64,000 nucleotides of DNA from a bacterium (GCA_018822665.1 JAHJJX010000021.1:1-64000), one strand, 5' to 3'. Shown: positions 1-9,742, counted from the stretch's first letter. Made by a program: numbers and translations. Notes: generated by a model not told the origin, from the letters alone.

Positions 1-2436
1 ACATTGCGCACCATGCGGATAAGGGATATATGTTTCTCCTTGGGCACATGTAGTATAGTCAAAGCGTGATGTTTTAGAATGATAATCCGTAGCGTTAATT
101 TCTTTTACTGCATACGCATAAAGTGTTGACGTTTGAATAAGTTCAATCGGTTCTACATACAGTTGTTCAGCCGAGCCATTTAATATATAATATATTGGGA
201 TACTGTCTTCTTGATATAAGGTAACTTGTTGCCCTTTATAAATTATTTTCGGGTCTCCCGTGTCATTGCGGATACTCGCTATAACAGGACGAGGTATAAT
301 AGAAAGAGGAAATGCATTGGACATGCTTCCATCTAGTAGCTTAACATAAAAAAATGTTTTACCTATGCTAAGATAGTCAAGGTCTAAGGCTGCGGGCACC
401 TTCGCTGATATCATGTTTTCCCATGACTCATTTATAGTTGCTTTATGTGGAGAGAAGACACTATTATCTATAAAATAGACTTCATTTATCAGACCGCTTT
501 CTTGAGAATGAAAACCACCGCCATAAAGCAATACATCACTATTTGCCTCTTTGCTATCTTCATCCACCTTGCTAATATAAAGAGCACTAGAGAGATGAAT
601 GGTGAACTCTTTTTGCAGTGCCTCAGTCACAGGCAGTTTAATAACATTGAGCGTATTAAAATAATCAGAAATCTCATCTACCCAGCTTACATCTACATAG
701 GAATGTTCTAACTGTACTTGAACATAAGAGAGATTTGTATCCGTTTTAACCATGTAACGCGGTAATGTAAATGTAATCGCATTGCCGGCATCATTAACCA
801 AAAATTCATCACTATTGAGCGTCAGTGGCGCATACATAAGGTTATTGTCTTTATCGTAGACCTTCAAGTCAATTTTTGGGTTATACCTTGTGCTCTCAAA
901 GTCAAATGATTTAAACCCATGTCCGCGCAAAGTAAACTCAGGCAGATTTTCGTTACTCTCAATCTTTTTAATACCTAGAGGTCGTACATCTGTAATACCA
1001 ACCGGAAATGTTGCATAAAAAGTGATTTTACTTGGTGTATTCTCAAGCCCCGTTTTCAACTGAGCGATAGCAATAGTTGCAGTAGCTACTGAAATTTGAC
1101 TTGTTAGTATCTTTTTTCCGAGAACCGCAATCACTACATCAGGATTTTCAACCAATTCCCCTATACCAGTTTCTATAATGGAATAAAGTGAGGCTTTAGT
1201 AAGACCATTAAAATTATTATAAAGGTTTGTTATACCTCCGGCAATATCACCTGAAGTCCAATAAGGAAGAAGATCCTCAAAAACTCCAGCTTTATGGAGA
1301 ATATCAAAGGCAGCTTTTGGCATACCATCAACAGGTAAAACAGCACTTAAAACCGGGATAAAAGCGTACGAATAAGCACTTCGCATCAGCAATGCAGGCG
1401 ATGAGCTTCCCTCTTCATTATAAACATAAGGGTTAAAGCCTTTCAATCCTGGCGTATATATCTCAAGCTGTACATTCTCTGAACCACTTTTTACTAATGT
1501 GTAGTTCGGAAGTACGATATTGAATGGACATCCGGTCGGTGCGAATATATCTGGGCTAAAAGCAGCGCTTAGAAGTTCTGTTGGAACCTCTTTTAATACT
1601 TCATTTGTTGATGTATTGGTCATCCTGTAAAGCGATGGAAGCATAGAAAGATTCCAAAGCGTCAAGTCACCGGTATACTGTCCATTCTCTCTTACTTCAC
1701 TGAGGGTAAAACCATCTTGAACCCAACTTGGTTTTATCGTAATCCTATTACTTGTGGTCTCGTCTGCAACCAATAAGCTGGTGGCTTCTTTGTATGCAAT
1801 CGATAAGCTACCTGCTTCTACCCCTGCTCCAAAAGTATTATCTAGTACCGTATTACTCTTGAGGAGTGCATCTGCAAACTCTTGACCCAATACGGTTCTA
1901 ATATTATCTGCTCTTAACAGATAAGGGTCAGATACTATTGCTGTTTTGAAATATTCTATAAAACCTGAGGATTGTTCCTTTACAACCCTTTTGACAAGAA
2001 GTGCGATTTCTGAATTTTGCAGATACTTTTGATTGATACCTTCCAATAGGAGAGACAGAGCCGTCTCTTCGCTGTTGAGTTGTATATTGACCTCTCCCGG
2101 TACGACGGTACTGCTAAGATAGACTGTCGGCAGTTCATCACTGTCCCTTTTTGGAAGCATCAAAGAAATATCAATAACTCGACTTGTATTGGTCGTTACT
2201 TTTGTCAAACCGCCTGGAACAACCGGGATATCCTTACCATATACAAAAACAGATGCATTCTCTTCGGCTATAGGCGAAGACAAAGGCAAGGTTACATCAA
2301 TAGAAATCGTCTTTGTCAAAGTTACACTTGAGCTACTAACGTCACTGCCACCGCCACCCCCGCTACAACCAACAATACCATATACACTTAATCCGACTAT
2401 CAAAAAAGATAGAACTAAATTTTTTATAACTTTCAT
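1..2436 (-). CDS. large secreted lipoprotein, 3' end beyond window
   Basis: An open frame of 812 codons runs without a stop to the left edge. It starts at ATG 2436 behind a good ribosome site (AGGGGA). The N-terminus is a lipoprotein signal: a short basic start, a hydrophobic stretch, then GIVGC with the lipidated Cys at residue 24, followed by a Gly/Ser linker. The body looks all-beta. A stretch near residues 640-720 (VYFIDNSVFSPHKATI) resembles an IPT/TIG-like fold. Residues near 745-785 (YYILNGSAEQLY, then PIELIQTSTLYAYAVKE) resemble the C-terminal domain of chitobiase-type enzymes (CHB_HEX_C). No catalytic domain is seen in the visible part, so a surface or periplasmic binding or structural role is the most that can be said. 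The true length is unknown. Confidence 0.85.
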   Translation of the reverse strand, partial: MKVIKNLVLSFLIVGLSVYGIVGCSGGGGGSDVSSSSVTLTKTISIDVTLPLSSPIAEENASVFVYGKDIPVVPGGLTKVTTNTSRVIDISLMLPKRDSDELPTVYLSSTVVPGEVNIQLNSEETALSLLLEGINQKYLQNSEIALLVKRVVKEQSSGFIEYFKTAIVSDPYLLRADNIRTVLGQEFADALLKSNTVLDNTFGAGVEAGSLSIAYKEATSLLVADETTSNRITIKPSWVQDGFTLSEVRENGQYTGDLTLWNLSMLPSLYRMTNTSTNEVLKEVPTELLSAAFSPDIFAPTGCPFNIVLPNYTLVKSGSENVQLEIYTPGLKGFNPYVYNEEGSSSPALLMRSAYSYAFIPVLSAVLPVDGMPKAAFDILHKAGVFEDLLPYWTSGDIAGGITNLYNNFNGLTKASLYSIIETGIGELVENPDVVIAVLGKKILTSQISVATATIAIAQLKTGLENTPSKITFYATFPVGITDVRPLGIKKIESNENLPEFTLRGHGFKSFDFESTRYNPKIDLKVYDKDNNLMYAPLTLNSDEFLVNDAGNAITFTLPRYMVKTDTNLSYVQVQLEHSYVDVSWVDEISDYFNTLNVIKLPVTEALQKEFTIHLSSALYISKVDEDSKEANSDVLLYGGGFHSQESGLINEVYFIDNSVFSPHKATINESWENMISAKVPAALDLDYLSIGKTFFYVKLLDGSMSNAFPLSIIPRPVIASIRNDTGDPKIIYKGQQVTLYQEDSIPIYYILNGSAEQLYVEPIELIQTSTLYAYAVKEINATDYHSKTSRFDYTTCAQGETYIPYPHGAQC

Positions 2437-2666
2437 AATATCCCCTTTTCTTCATTATACTCCAGATAATAATCAAGATACATAAAAAGTAGAAAATAGA
2501 CAAATTTGTATTATTATAAATACCCATTGGATTTAATTATGCACACCTCTAAAAACTCAATTTCCACATGCCCAACAGGTGCATAATATAATCATGAGTT
2601 TTAGAAAAATAGTTTAAATTTTCAGTATAATAATCTCCTAACATAACATAACAAGAGGATTCTCGT
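2437..2666. promoter_or_regulatory. divergent intergenic region, pgm promoter
   Basis: This region separates the left lipoprotein gene from pgm. It holds one copy of the dispersed motif (TTTCCACATGCC at 2561-2572). A TATAAT-like -10 box lies near 2627-2632, which would start pgm transcription about 25-30 bases before the gene. The pgm ribosome site is AAGAGGA. Imperfect inverted repeats (CTAAAAACTC near 2549, GAGTTTTAG near 2597) flank the motif, but there is no clear T-run. Confidence 0.45.
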
Positions 2667-4295
2667 ATGCCACATAAAAATGCTGGAAAAAAAGTAACTT
2701 CTGCTGAATTAATAAATATCCCACAGCTGATTTCAGATTATTATACTCTCACCCCTGATGTCACCGAGAGTTCACAAAATATCTCTTTTGGAACATCGGG
2801 TCATCGTGGTTGTGCCTTTAAAAAAAGTTTTAACGAAGCCCATATTTTTGCCGTAACGCAGGCTCTTTGTGATTACAGAAAAGCACAAGGGATTGATGGA
2901 ACTCTTTTTATTGCAAAAGACACGCATGCCCTCTCAACGCCTGCACAGCTTACTGCTTTGCAGGTTTGCATTGCCAACGAGGTTGCATGTTGCATCGCAA
3001 AAGACAATACCTATACACCGACACCCGTTCTTTCATTCACCGTCATCGAAGCAAATAAGACAAACGCAAAGCTTTGTGATGGCATTGTAATTACTCCTTC
3101 TCACAATCCTCCACAAGACGGCGGTTTTAAATACAATCCGCCCAATGGCGGTCCAGCAGATACGGATGCAACTTCTATTATAGAAAAAATGGCAAACGAG
3201 TATCTCAAAAACAATCTTGCAGGAGTGCAAAAAGTGAGTGTTGAAGAAGCCCTCAAAAAAGCAACGGAGGCAGACTTCATCACACCTTACGTAAAAGCAC
3301 TCTCAACTATCATCGATATGGACCTTTTAAAATCGAGCAAATTAAATGTCGGAGTAGACCCTCTTGGCGGTTCGGGAATTGAAGTGTATAAAAAAATCAA
3401 TGAAATTTACGGACTTAAACTTGATATTGTAAATGATTCGGTGGACCCTACTTTTAGTTTTATGTCGCTTGACCATGACGGTAAAATCAGAATGGATTGT
3501 TCAAGTCCACATGCCATGGCTTCTCTTATCTCTCTTAAAGACAGATACGATTTGGCTTTTGCAAATGACCCCGATTTTGACCGCCACGGCATCGTTACAA
3601 AAAGCGTAGGACTTATGAATCCAAACCATTATCTCTCCGTTGCCATTTGGTACCTTTTTCAATACCGCAGTCAATGGTCACCTTCTCTCAAAATCGGTAA
3701 AACACTAGTTTCAAGCTCTATGATAGACAGAGTGGCTGCTTCAATCCACCGTGACATTATAGAAGTTCCGGTTGGCTTTAAATGGTTTGTGGAGGGCTTA
3801 AGTGATGGAACCGTCGGTTTTGGAGGAGAAGAAAGTGCCGGAGCTTCATTTTTACGTAAAGACGGTTCTGCATGGACGACAGACAAAGACGGAATCATTC
3901 TCAATCTTTTAGCTTTTGAGATAACGGAAAAGCTCCAAAAAGACCCTGGCGTGATTTATAGAGAGCTTGAAGAGAAATTCGGCGTTTCTTATTATGAGAG
4001 AAGTGATGCGGCAGCTTCCCCTGAGCAAAAAGCAAAACTCAAAAAACTCGCACCAAGCGATATCACTTCTAAAACACTCGCAGGTGAAGAGATAGAGGGA
4101 ATCTACACAAATGCATCCGGTAACAATGCACCTATCGGCGGACTTAAAGTCACAACCAAAAATGGCTGGTTTGCAGCACGTCCTTCAGGAACTGAAGACA
4201 TTTACAAAATCTACGCAGAGAGTTTTATCTCCAAAGAACACTTGGCTCTTCTTCAAAAAGAAGCAAAAGCTTTAGTGCTGAGCGTCATCAGCTAA
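2667..4295 (+). CDS. pgm: phosphoglucomutase (alpha-D-glucose specific)
   Basis: The gene encodes a 542-residue enzyme that interconverts glucose-1-phosphate and glucose-6-phosphate. All four active-site loops of the alpha-D-phosphohexomutase family are present: the phosphoserine loop TPSHNPP (Ser145), the metal loop DPDFDRHG (Asp301, 303, 305), the sugar loop GGEES (386-390) and the phosphate loop RPSGTE (505-510). The N-terminal FGTSGHRG (41-48) and the length match the E. coli Pgm type (about 546 residues) rather than the shorter PMM/PGM group. It faces the eda end of the Entner-Doudoroff operon and overlaps it by 8 bases. It probably links glucose-1-phosphate from glycogen or nucleotide sugars to the zwf pathway next door. 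Confidence 0.96.
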   Translation: MPHKNAGKKVTSAELINIPQLISDYYTLTPDVTESSQNISFGTSGHRGCAFKKSFNEAHIFAVTQALCDYRKAQGIDGTLFIAKDTHALSTPAQLTALQVCIANEVACCIAKDNTYTPTPVLSFTVIEANKTNAKLCDGIVITPSHNPPQDGGFKYNPPNGGPADTDATSIIEKMANEYLKNNLAGVQKVSVEEALKKATEADFITPYVKALSTIIDMDLLKSSKLNVGVDPLGGSGIEVYKKINEIYGLKLDIVNDSVDPTFSFMSLDHDGKIRMDCSSPHAMASLISLKDRYDLAFANDPDFDRHGIVTKSVGLMNPNHYLSVAIWYLFQYRSQWSPSLKIGKTLVSSSMIDRVAASIHRDIIEVPVGFKWFVEGLSDGTVGFGGEESAGASFLRKDGSAWTTDKDGIILNLLAFEITEKLQKDPGVIYRELEEKFGVSYYERSDAAASPEQKAKLKKLAPSDITSKTLAGEEIEGIYTNASGNNAPIGGLKVTTKNGWFAARPSGTEDIYKIYAESFISKEHLALLQKEAKALVLSVIS

Positions 4296-4914
4296 GAAGC
4301 TTCAGGGCTTCTTTAGTTAAACGGGTTATCTCATCAAATCTTCCGGCTTCAATGAGGCTTGGAGGAACTATCCAGCTTCCCCCGATGCAAAGAACATTAT
4401 CCAAAGCCAGAAAACTTTGGGCATTGTTTACATTTATTCCGCCTGTTGGACAAAAAACGACATCTTGAAATGGACCGCCAAACGCTTTTAAAATTTCAAT
4501 TCCCCCAACAGCGGTAGCCGGAAAAAGTTTAAAGGCATCAAAACCGTATTCAAGACCGCTCATAATTTCGCTTGCTGTTGCAACTCCCGGTAAAAGTGCG
4601 ATGGAGCCTTCTTGTGAAGCCTTTGCCAATGACGAAGTTAGACCCGGTGAAATGGCGAACTTTGCACCTGCATCTTGAACCGCCTGATAAGTCTGCGCAT
4701 TGATAACAGTTCCCGCACCCGTTATGGCATGTGGAAATCTTTTTGCAACAGCTTCTATGGCTTCAAGCGCCTTTGGAGTGCGAAGAGTAATCTCAAATAT
4801 GGAAAGTCCCCCTTGCATAAGTGCTTCGGCCAAATGCAACATCTCGTTTGCATCTTTGACACTGATAACGGGAATGATTTTTGAGACATTCATAATTTCT
4901 CTTGCACTTAACAT
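4288..4914 (-). CDS. eda: KDPG aldolase (2-keto-3-deoxy-6-phosphogluconate aldolase)
   Basis: This is the last enzyme of the Entner-Doudoroff route. It splits KDPG into pyruvate and glyceraldehyde-3-phosphate. The 208-residue protein is a class I aldolase of normal length. The Schiff-base Lys129 lies in AFKLFPA, and the catalytic Glu41 and Arg45 are in FEITLRT. The start ATG has a GGAGAAGAG ribosome site inside the 3' end of edd, and the two genes overlap by 7 bases, so translation is probably coupled. It is the promoter-distal gene of the zwf-pgl-edd-eda operon. It contains a dispersed-motif copy at 4726-4737, which reads as Phe-Pro-His-Ala. Confidence 0.96.
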   Translation of the reverse strand: MLSAREIMNVSKIIPVISVKDANEMLHLAEALMQGGLSIFEITLRTPKALEAIEAVAKRFPHAITGAGTVINAQTYQAVQDAGAKFAISPGLTSSLAKASQEGSIALLPGVATASEIMSGLEYGFDAFKLFPATAVGGIEILKAFGGPFQDVVFCPTGGINVNNAQSFLALDNVLCIGGSWIVPPSLIEAGRFDEITRLTKEALKLLS

Positions 4915-6743
4915 AACTCTTCTCCTGTCAACTCAAAAGTGCAGGCACCGTTCTCTGCGGAGTTTACCACTCGGCGCATCATAGAAAAAAGTTCTCTGCC
5001 CACCCCGTGCATATTTTCTGAAAAATCGTTTGAAATTGCAGAACGCTTTTGGAGTTCCTCGGCAGATATATCCACGCGCAATGTTCCCTTATCGCAATGA
5101 AGAGTAATGATATCTCCATCCATTATCTTTGCAATCATTCCGCCATCTTTTGCCTCAGGACAAAGATGAATAGCAGAAGCGACTTTTCCGGATGCTCCGG
5201 ACATTCTTCCATCTGTGACGATGGCTACTTTATAGCCCTCGTCTTGCAAAGCCCCCATGGATGGCATAAGTCCATGAAGCTCCGGCATGCCGTTTGACTT
5301 TGGTCCCTGAAAAGGAAGTACGGCAATAAAATCCATATTTAACTCACCTCTTCCAAACGCTTCTTTAAGCGCCTCTTGGGAGTAAAATACTTTCGCAGGA
5401 GCCGTAATGACTCTGTTATCTTCTTTAAGCGCTGATGTTTTTATAATAGAGCGTCCAATATTCCCCTCTAAAACTCTAAGCCCGCCTTGTGCATCAAAAG
5501 GTTTTTCAACACTTGCTATCACCGAAGTATCTTGAGATTTTCTCACGGACGGTTTGAAAACAACTTTTTTATCTTCTAAAAATGGCTCCTGCAAATAAAG
5601 AGACAAGCCTTTACCCATGACTGTATCGACATCTTCATGCAATAGTCCCGCACCAAGAAGTTCGGAAATTACGACAGCCATGCCGCCGGCCGCATGGAAA
5701 TGGTTCACATCCGCACTTCCGTTTGGATACATTTTACACAACAAAGGAGTAATGCTCGACAATGTGTCAAAATCATCCCAAGTGAGAACAATTCCCGCAG
5801 ACCTCGCCATTGCGATGAGATGGATTGTATGATTTGTTGAACCGCCGGTAGCTAAAAGCCCAACGATTGCATTCACAAAATTCTCTTCATTTATCATTTT
5901 TCCAATCGGAAGATAGTTCTCGCCCAGAGGGGAAAGTTCAAGTACTTTTAATGAAGAGGCTTCCGTGAGTGCATCACGAAGCGGGGTATTTGCGTTGACA
6001 AAAGAGGAACCCGCCAAATGCAAGCCCATAATCTCCATAAGCATCTGATTTGAGTTTGCAGTTCCGTAAAATGTACACGTCCCTGCCGAATGGTAGGATG
6101 CGGATTCGGCTTTTAATAAATCTTCGCGGCTCGCTTTTCCTTGTGCATATTCTTGACGGATTTTTGCTTTTTGAGTGTTGCTGATTCCTGACTCCATAGG
6201 TCCAGCCGGGGCAAAAATAACCGGCAAATGCCCAAAATGCATCGCACCGATAAACATCCCGGGAACAATTTTGTCGCACACACCGAGCATAACGGCACCC
6301 TCAAACATATTGTGTGAAAGGGCTATGGCCGTACTTTGCGCTATCACATCACGGCTAAAAAGACTGAGTTCCATTCCCGGCTGTGACTGCGTCACTCCAT
6401 CGCACATAGCAGGCACACCGCCCGCAAACTGAGCACTCGCCCCCGCAAGATTAAGCGTGCGTTTTATAAGGGAGGGGAAATTTACAAAAGGCTGATGTGC
6501 GGAGAGCATATCATTATACGCGGAGACAATTGCAATATTTTCTTTTTGCATCGAAGCAAGCGCCTCTTTTTCATGCGCACTGCATGGAGCCATGGCATGT
6601 GCAAGATTACTGCACCCCAAATGTAAACGCTCCACTTTATTGCTGTGGGCATCTTCTATCCGTTTGAGATATATTTTGCGACTTTGCGCTGAGCGGTTTT
6701 TAATCTTGTTTGTTACTTCCGTAAGTAAAGCATGTTTAAGCAT
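4908..6743 (-). CDS. edd: 6-phosphogluconate dehydratase
   Basis: The enzyme dehydrates 6-phosphogluconate to KDPG, the committed Entner-Doudoroff step. The 611-residue protein belongs to the IlvD/Edd family. Iron-sulfur ligands are visible at Cys156 (GVCDKIVPG) and Cys223 (GTCTFYGTANSN), with a further candidate at Cys114 (AMCDGVTQ). The length and the N-terminal extension compared with IlvD (about 560 residues) and the GTCTFYGTANSNQMLMEIMG stretch favour Edd over dihydroxyacid dehydratase, as does its place between pgl and eda. The GGAGG ribosome site lies in the 3' end of pgl, and the genes overlap by 8 bases. Confidence 0.96.
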   Translation of the reverse strand: MLKHALLTEVTNKIKNRSAQSRKIYLKRIEDAHSNKVERLHLGCSNLAHAMAPCSAHEKEALASMQKENIAIVSAYNDMLSAHQPFVNFPSLIKRTLNLAGASAQFAGGVPAMCDGVTQSQPGMELSLFSRDVIAQSTAIALSHNMFEGAVMLGVCDKIVPGMFIGAMHFGHLPVIFAPAGPMESGISNTQKAKIRQEYAQGKASREDLLKAESASYHSAGTCTFYGTANSNQMLMEIMGLHLAGSSFVNANTPLRDALTEASSLKVLELSPLGENYLPIGKMINEENFVNAIVGLLATGGSTNHTIHLIAMARSAGIVLTWDDFDTLSSITPLLCKMYPNGSADVNHFHAAGGMAVVISELLGAGLLHEDVDTVMGKGLSLYLQEPFLEDKKVVFKPSVRKSQDTSVIASVEKPFDAQGGLRVLEGNIGRSIIKTSALKEDNRVITAPAKVFYSQEALKEAFGRGELNMDFIAVLPFQGPKSNGMPELHGLMPSMGALQDEGYKVAIVTDGRMSGASGKVASAIHLCPEAKDGGMIAKIMDGDIITLHCDKGTLRVDISAEELQKRSAISNDFSENMHGVGRELFSMMRRVVNSAENGACTFELTGEELC

Positions 6744-7428
6744 AATATACCTCCAATTTTGGTTTAACTTGTTGCATCATTGCAATAATAGGCATCTCTT
6801 TGTAATCATCGCTTCTGCTTGCTTTTTCAAAAACTTCTTTTTTTACCTGACCCTCTATGTGAAGTATCAAGGAAGTGGCGCTAAGCAAAAAAGAGCGCGT
6901 TAAGGTGATGCGCTCTTTAGGCTCAACACTCGCGGTGCTCGCACAACACAAAGCATCCGTGTCTAAAGCAAGCTCCAGTTCTTTGGCATGTGGAAAAAAA
7001 GAAGCCGTATGCGCATCATTTCCCATACCAAGAACAACTACGTCAAAATTATCAATCTTTTTGAGTCTGTTTTGGCTTATCTCTATGCCGTCGTTCGCAT
7101 TGGAGACAATATTTTTTAAGGGGATAAAATGGGCAAACTTTGCTTTGTTTTGAAGCAGATGTTCATGCACCAGTCTTTCATTGCTTTGTGGGTGACTCGG
7201 CTCAACCCAACGCTCATCCACCAATGTAACGTCTACTTTTTTCCAGTCCAAGTCACTCATAGAAAGTTCTTCAAACAATTTTTTCGGAGTGGAACCACCC
7301 GAAACTGCTAAATACGCATGCCCTTTTTTTGCGATTGCACCTGCCAAATTTGCAACTATCCGCTTGCAAAGAGCGCGGACTAGAAGCTCGGAACTCTCAA
7401 AAGTATAAAACTCAAAATTATTTTTCAT
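6736..7428 (-). CDS. pgl: 6-phosphogluconolactonase (DevB/SOL type)
   Basis: The 230-residue protein hydrolyses 6-phosphogluconolactone made by Zwf. Family signatures are AVSGGSTPKKLFEEL near residues 42-56, a VDERWV segment near 70-75 and VLGMGNDAHTASFFP near 132-146, which carries the catalytic His. It is of the NagB-like DevB/SOL family, not the beta-propeller YbhE type. The start overlaps the end of zwf by 11 bases and the end overlaps edd by 8, so it sits firmly within the operon. A dispersed-motif copy at 6985-6996 reads as FFPHA. Confidence 0.94.
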   Translation of the reverse strand: MKNNFEFYTFESSELLVRALCKRIVANLAGAIAKKGHAYLAVSGGSTPKKLFEELSMSDLDWKKVDVTLVDERWVEPSHPQSNERLVHEHLLQNKAKFAHFIPLKNIVSNANDGIEISQNRLKKIDNFDVVVLGMGNDAHTASFFPHAKELELALDTDALCCASTASVEPKERITLTRSFLLSATSLILHIEGQVKKEVFEKASRSDDYKEMPIIAMMQQVKPKLEVYYA

Positions 7429-8881
7429 ACCAGCTTCTGCCGTCTCTTTCTATAAGCGCTATTGAAGCAGACGGACCATCCGTTCCGGCTGTATAAGACT
7501 TAGGTGTAATATTTTGTTTTTTCCACCCCTCTAAGATTTTATCTGCCCATATCCATGCGGCTTCAACCTCATCACGACGCATAAACAGTGTAGGATTATT
7601 GCGAACGACATCCAATAAAAGGTGCTCGTATGCGTCAGGTGAACGCGGTGCATTTTTTGGAATATTCAAGTCCAGCTCTACTCTTTGAAGTCTCATCCCT
7701 TCGCTGAGTCCAGGAATTTTATTCATAATAAACATACTTATACTCTCATCCGGCTGCAAACGGATTACAAGCTTATTACTGTCGATACACTGACCGCCTT
7801 TTGGAAAAATAGAGTGCGGAATATCTTTAAAGTCTATGACAATTTCACTATAACGCTTACGCAATCTTTTTCCGGTTCTTAAATATATCGGCACTCCGTT
7901 CCAGCGCCAGTTGTCTATGTCAACCCGCAGGGCTACAAAAGTTTCCGTATCGCTGTTGGCATTGCCTCCGTCTTCTTCTAAAAACCCCGGTACGGCTTTT
8001 TGGTCACTCACGCCTGCAGCATATTGCCCTCTTACTGTTTTAAGTGCAAGAGCTTCATTTTCTATCGCTCGCAAAGAGCGGATAACCTTGAGTTTTTCAT
8101 CTCTGACACTGTTGCCGTCCAAAGAGGAAGGGGGCTCCATCGCAATTAAACAAAGCAGTTGAAGAAGATGGTTCTGCACCATGTCACGCATAGCCCCGTA
8201 GTTGTTATAATAACCCCATCTCCCTTCAAGACCTACGCTCTCTGCCACGGTGATTTGTATATGGTCTATGTATTGCGCATTCCAAATCGGAGCAAATAAC
8301 ATATTTGAAAATCGAAGTGCTAAAATATTTTGTACGGTATCTTTTCCCAGATAATGGTCAATTCTGAATATTGCCGATTCATCAAAATATCTAGCAACCT
8401 CATCATTGATAACTTGGGAAGATTCAAGATTATTGCCTATAGGTTTTTCAAGCACCACTCTTGAAGTCGGCATAATTAATTTTGACGTATTTAAAAATTT
8501 ACAAATAACACCAAACAAAGAGGGTGCTGTTGAGAGATAATTGATACGTTCATTTTCAGGTTTTTTTGCAAGCAAGTCTATTAAGGGTGCATACGCTTTT
8601 TCCTGCATTAAATCTATACTCAAATAATATAAATTATTTTTAAAACGCTCCAAAAAATATTCATTGAAACTCTGGTCTTTAAATGTCGTTTTAAATCTCT
8701 CTAAAATTAAATCTGTGTACTCTTGTCTTGTTAGTTTTTCACGCGAGACGGCGATAATTCGAGTACCTTCAATTAAGTAACCGTCTTGACAAAGATGGAA
8801 TAAGGCAGGGATTAATTTGCGAAGAGCAAGGTCACCGTGTCCGCCGAATATAATAATATCACATGCTCTTTTTTCATTCAT
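7418..8881 (-). CDS. zwf: glucose-6-phosphate 1-dehydrogenase
   Basis: The first enzyme of the operon oxidises glucose-6-phosphate and usually reduces NADP+. The nucleotide-binding loop is FGGHGDLALRKL, and the substrate-binding and catalytic signature RIDHYLGKD is intact. I chose ATG 8881 (487 residues) because an AAAGG ribosome site lies about 7 bases before it. An in-frame ATG at 8908 would add nine residues but has no visible ribosome site. Zwf feeds pgl, edd and eda and should be the main source of cytosolic NADPH encoded in this window. Confidence 0.95.
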   Translation of the reverse strand: MNEKRACDIIIFGGHGDLALRKLIPALFHLCQDGYLIEGTRIIAVSREKLTRQEYTDLILERFKTTFKDQSFNEYFLERFKNNLYYLSIDLMQEKAYAPLIDLLAKKPENERINYLSTAPSLFGVICKFLNTSKLIMPTSRVVLEKPIGNNLESSQVINDEVARYFDESAIFRIDHYLGKDTVQNILALRFSNMLFAPIWNAQYIDHIQITVAESVGLEGRWGYYNNYGAMRDMVQNHLLQLLCLIAMEPPSSLDGNSVRDEKLKVIRSLRAIENEALALKTVRGQYAAGVSDQKAVPGFLEEDGGNANSDTETFVALRVDIDNWRWNGVPIYLRTGKRLRKRYSEIVIDFKDIPHSIFPKGGQCIDSNKLVIRLQPDESISMFIMNKIPGLSEGMRLQRVELDLNIPKNAPRSPDAYEHLLLDVVRNNPTLFMRRDEVEAAWIWADKILEGWKKQNITPKSYTAGTDGPSASIALIERDGRSWYEK

Positions 8882-9108
8882 TTTTAAACCTTTAAATAAG
8901 TATGACATAGTACAAAGAGTTTTATTAAGATATCTTGTTTATAATTTGTGCAAAACACTATTTTTTAAGGAAAATCTCATCATGGAGAACCACTCTATCT
9001 AAAAGATAAATTTTTTCTTTAAATAATTTTAATTATATATTAGTCAGAATATTGTTAATTTTATTCAGATAAAATGTTCGCAACAAAAAACACACAAGGA
9101 TAAATAAT
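8882..9108. promoter_or_regulatory. divergent promoter region, zwf and peroxiredoxin
   Basis: This A+T-rich divergent region serves zwf (left) and the peroxiredoxin gene (right). A GATAAAAT -10 box with an upstream TTGTTA lies near 9050-9078, just before the peroxiredoxin gene. A tiny frame of six codons (ATG 8982 to TAA 9002) follows an AAGG ribosome site. I note it but cannot assign it a role. No clear PerR or FNR box was found. Confidence 0.4.
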
Positions 9109-9705
9109 ATGTTAGTAACAAACAAAGCTCCAGACTTTACGGCAACAACGGTTTTAGCGGATGGTTCCATTGTAGATGATTTTAATCTTTACAGCAATTT
9201 GGGCGAAAAAGGTGCGGTACTTTTCTTTTACCCACTGGACTTTACATTTGTATGTCCTTCTGAAATCATTGCATTTTCTCATAGAATTGAAGACTTTACA
9301 AGTCGCGGCGTAAATGTTATCGGTGTTTCTGTTGACAGCCAATTTTCACACTTTGCTTGGAGAGAAACTCCTGTAAATGCTGGTGGTATCGGTAGAGTTA
9401 AATTTCCTCTCGTAGCAGACTTGACTAAAAAAATATCAAGAGATTATGATGTGCTTTTTGGTGATTCCGTAGCGCTTCGCGGATCATTTTTGATTGATGC
9501 TGATGGTACGGTTCGTCATGCGGTAATCAACGACTTGCCACTTGGAAGAAACATTGATGAGATGATTCGTATGGTGGATACTATGCTTTTCACGAATGAG
9601 CACGGTGAAGTTTGTCCTGCTGGCTGGGTAAAAGGTGATGAGGGTATGAAAGCTGACACGAAAGGTGTTGCTGAGTACTTGTCAAAACACGAGGCGAAGC
9701 TGTAA
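9109..9705 (+). CDS. typical 2-Cys peroxiredoxin (AhpC/TSA)
   Basis: This thiol peroxidase reduces hydrogen peroxide, organic peroxides or peroxynitrite. The 198-residue protein carries the peroxidatic Cys49 in DFTFVCPSE and the resolving Cys169 in GEVCPAGW, so it is a typical 2-Cys enzyme with inter-subunit disulfides. The active-site Pro42 and Arg124 region is normal. It has a GGIG loop (92-95) but its C-terminus reads AEYLSKHEAKL, without the YF motif that pairs with GGLG in peroxide-sensitive enzymes. The ribosome site is AAGGA. The gene is monocistronic and ends at a strong hairpin. The reductant partner is not in this window; the thioredoxin at 30347 is one possibility. Confidence 0.95.
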   Translation: MLVTNKAPDFTATTVLADGSIVDDFNLYSNLGEKGAVLFFYPLDFTFVCPSEIIAFSHRIEDFTSRGVNVIGVSVDSQFSHFAWRETPVNAGGIGRVKFPLVADLTKKISRDYDVLFGDSVALRGSFLIDADGTVRHAVINDLPLGRNIDEMIRMVDTMLFTNEHGEVCPAGWVKGDEGMKADTKGVAEYLSKHEAKL

Positions 9706-9714
9706 GTTCACTTC

Positions 9715-9742
9715 TAAACTTCCACATTCTTGTGGAAGTTTA
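9715..9742 (+). terminator. hairpin after peroxiredoxin gene
   Basis: This is a perfect 12-base-pair stem (TAAACTTCCACA paired with TGTGGAAGTTTA) with a TTCT loop, ten bases after the stop codon. No long T-run follows on the plus strand. It would suit convergent termination with the minus-strand gene ending at 9763. Confidence 0.7.

Noticed and set aside
8982-9002. Six-codon frame with a ribosome site between zwf and the peroxiredoxin gene
   Set aside because: It is too short to support as a leader peptide without an attenuator structure or conservation.
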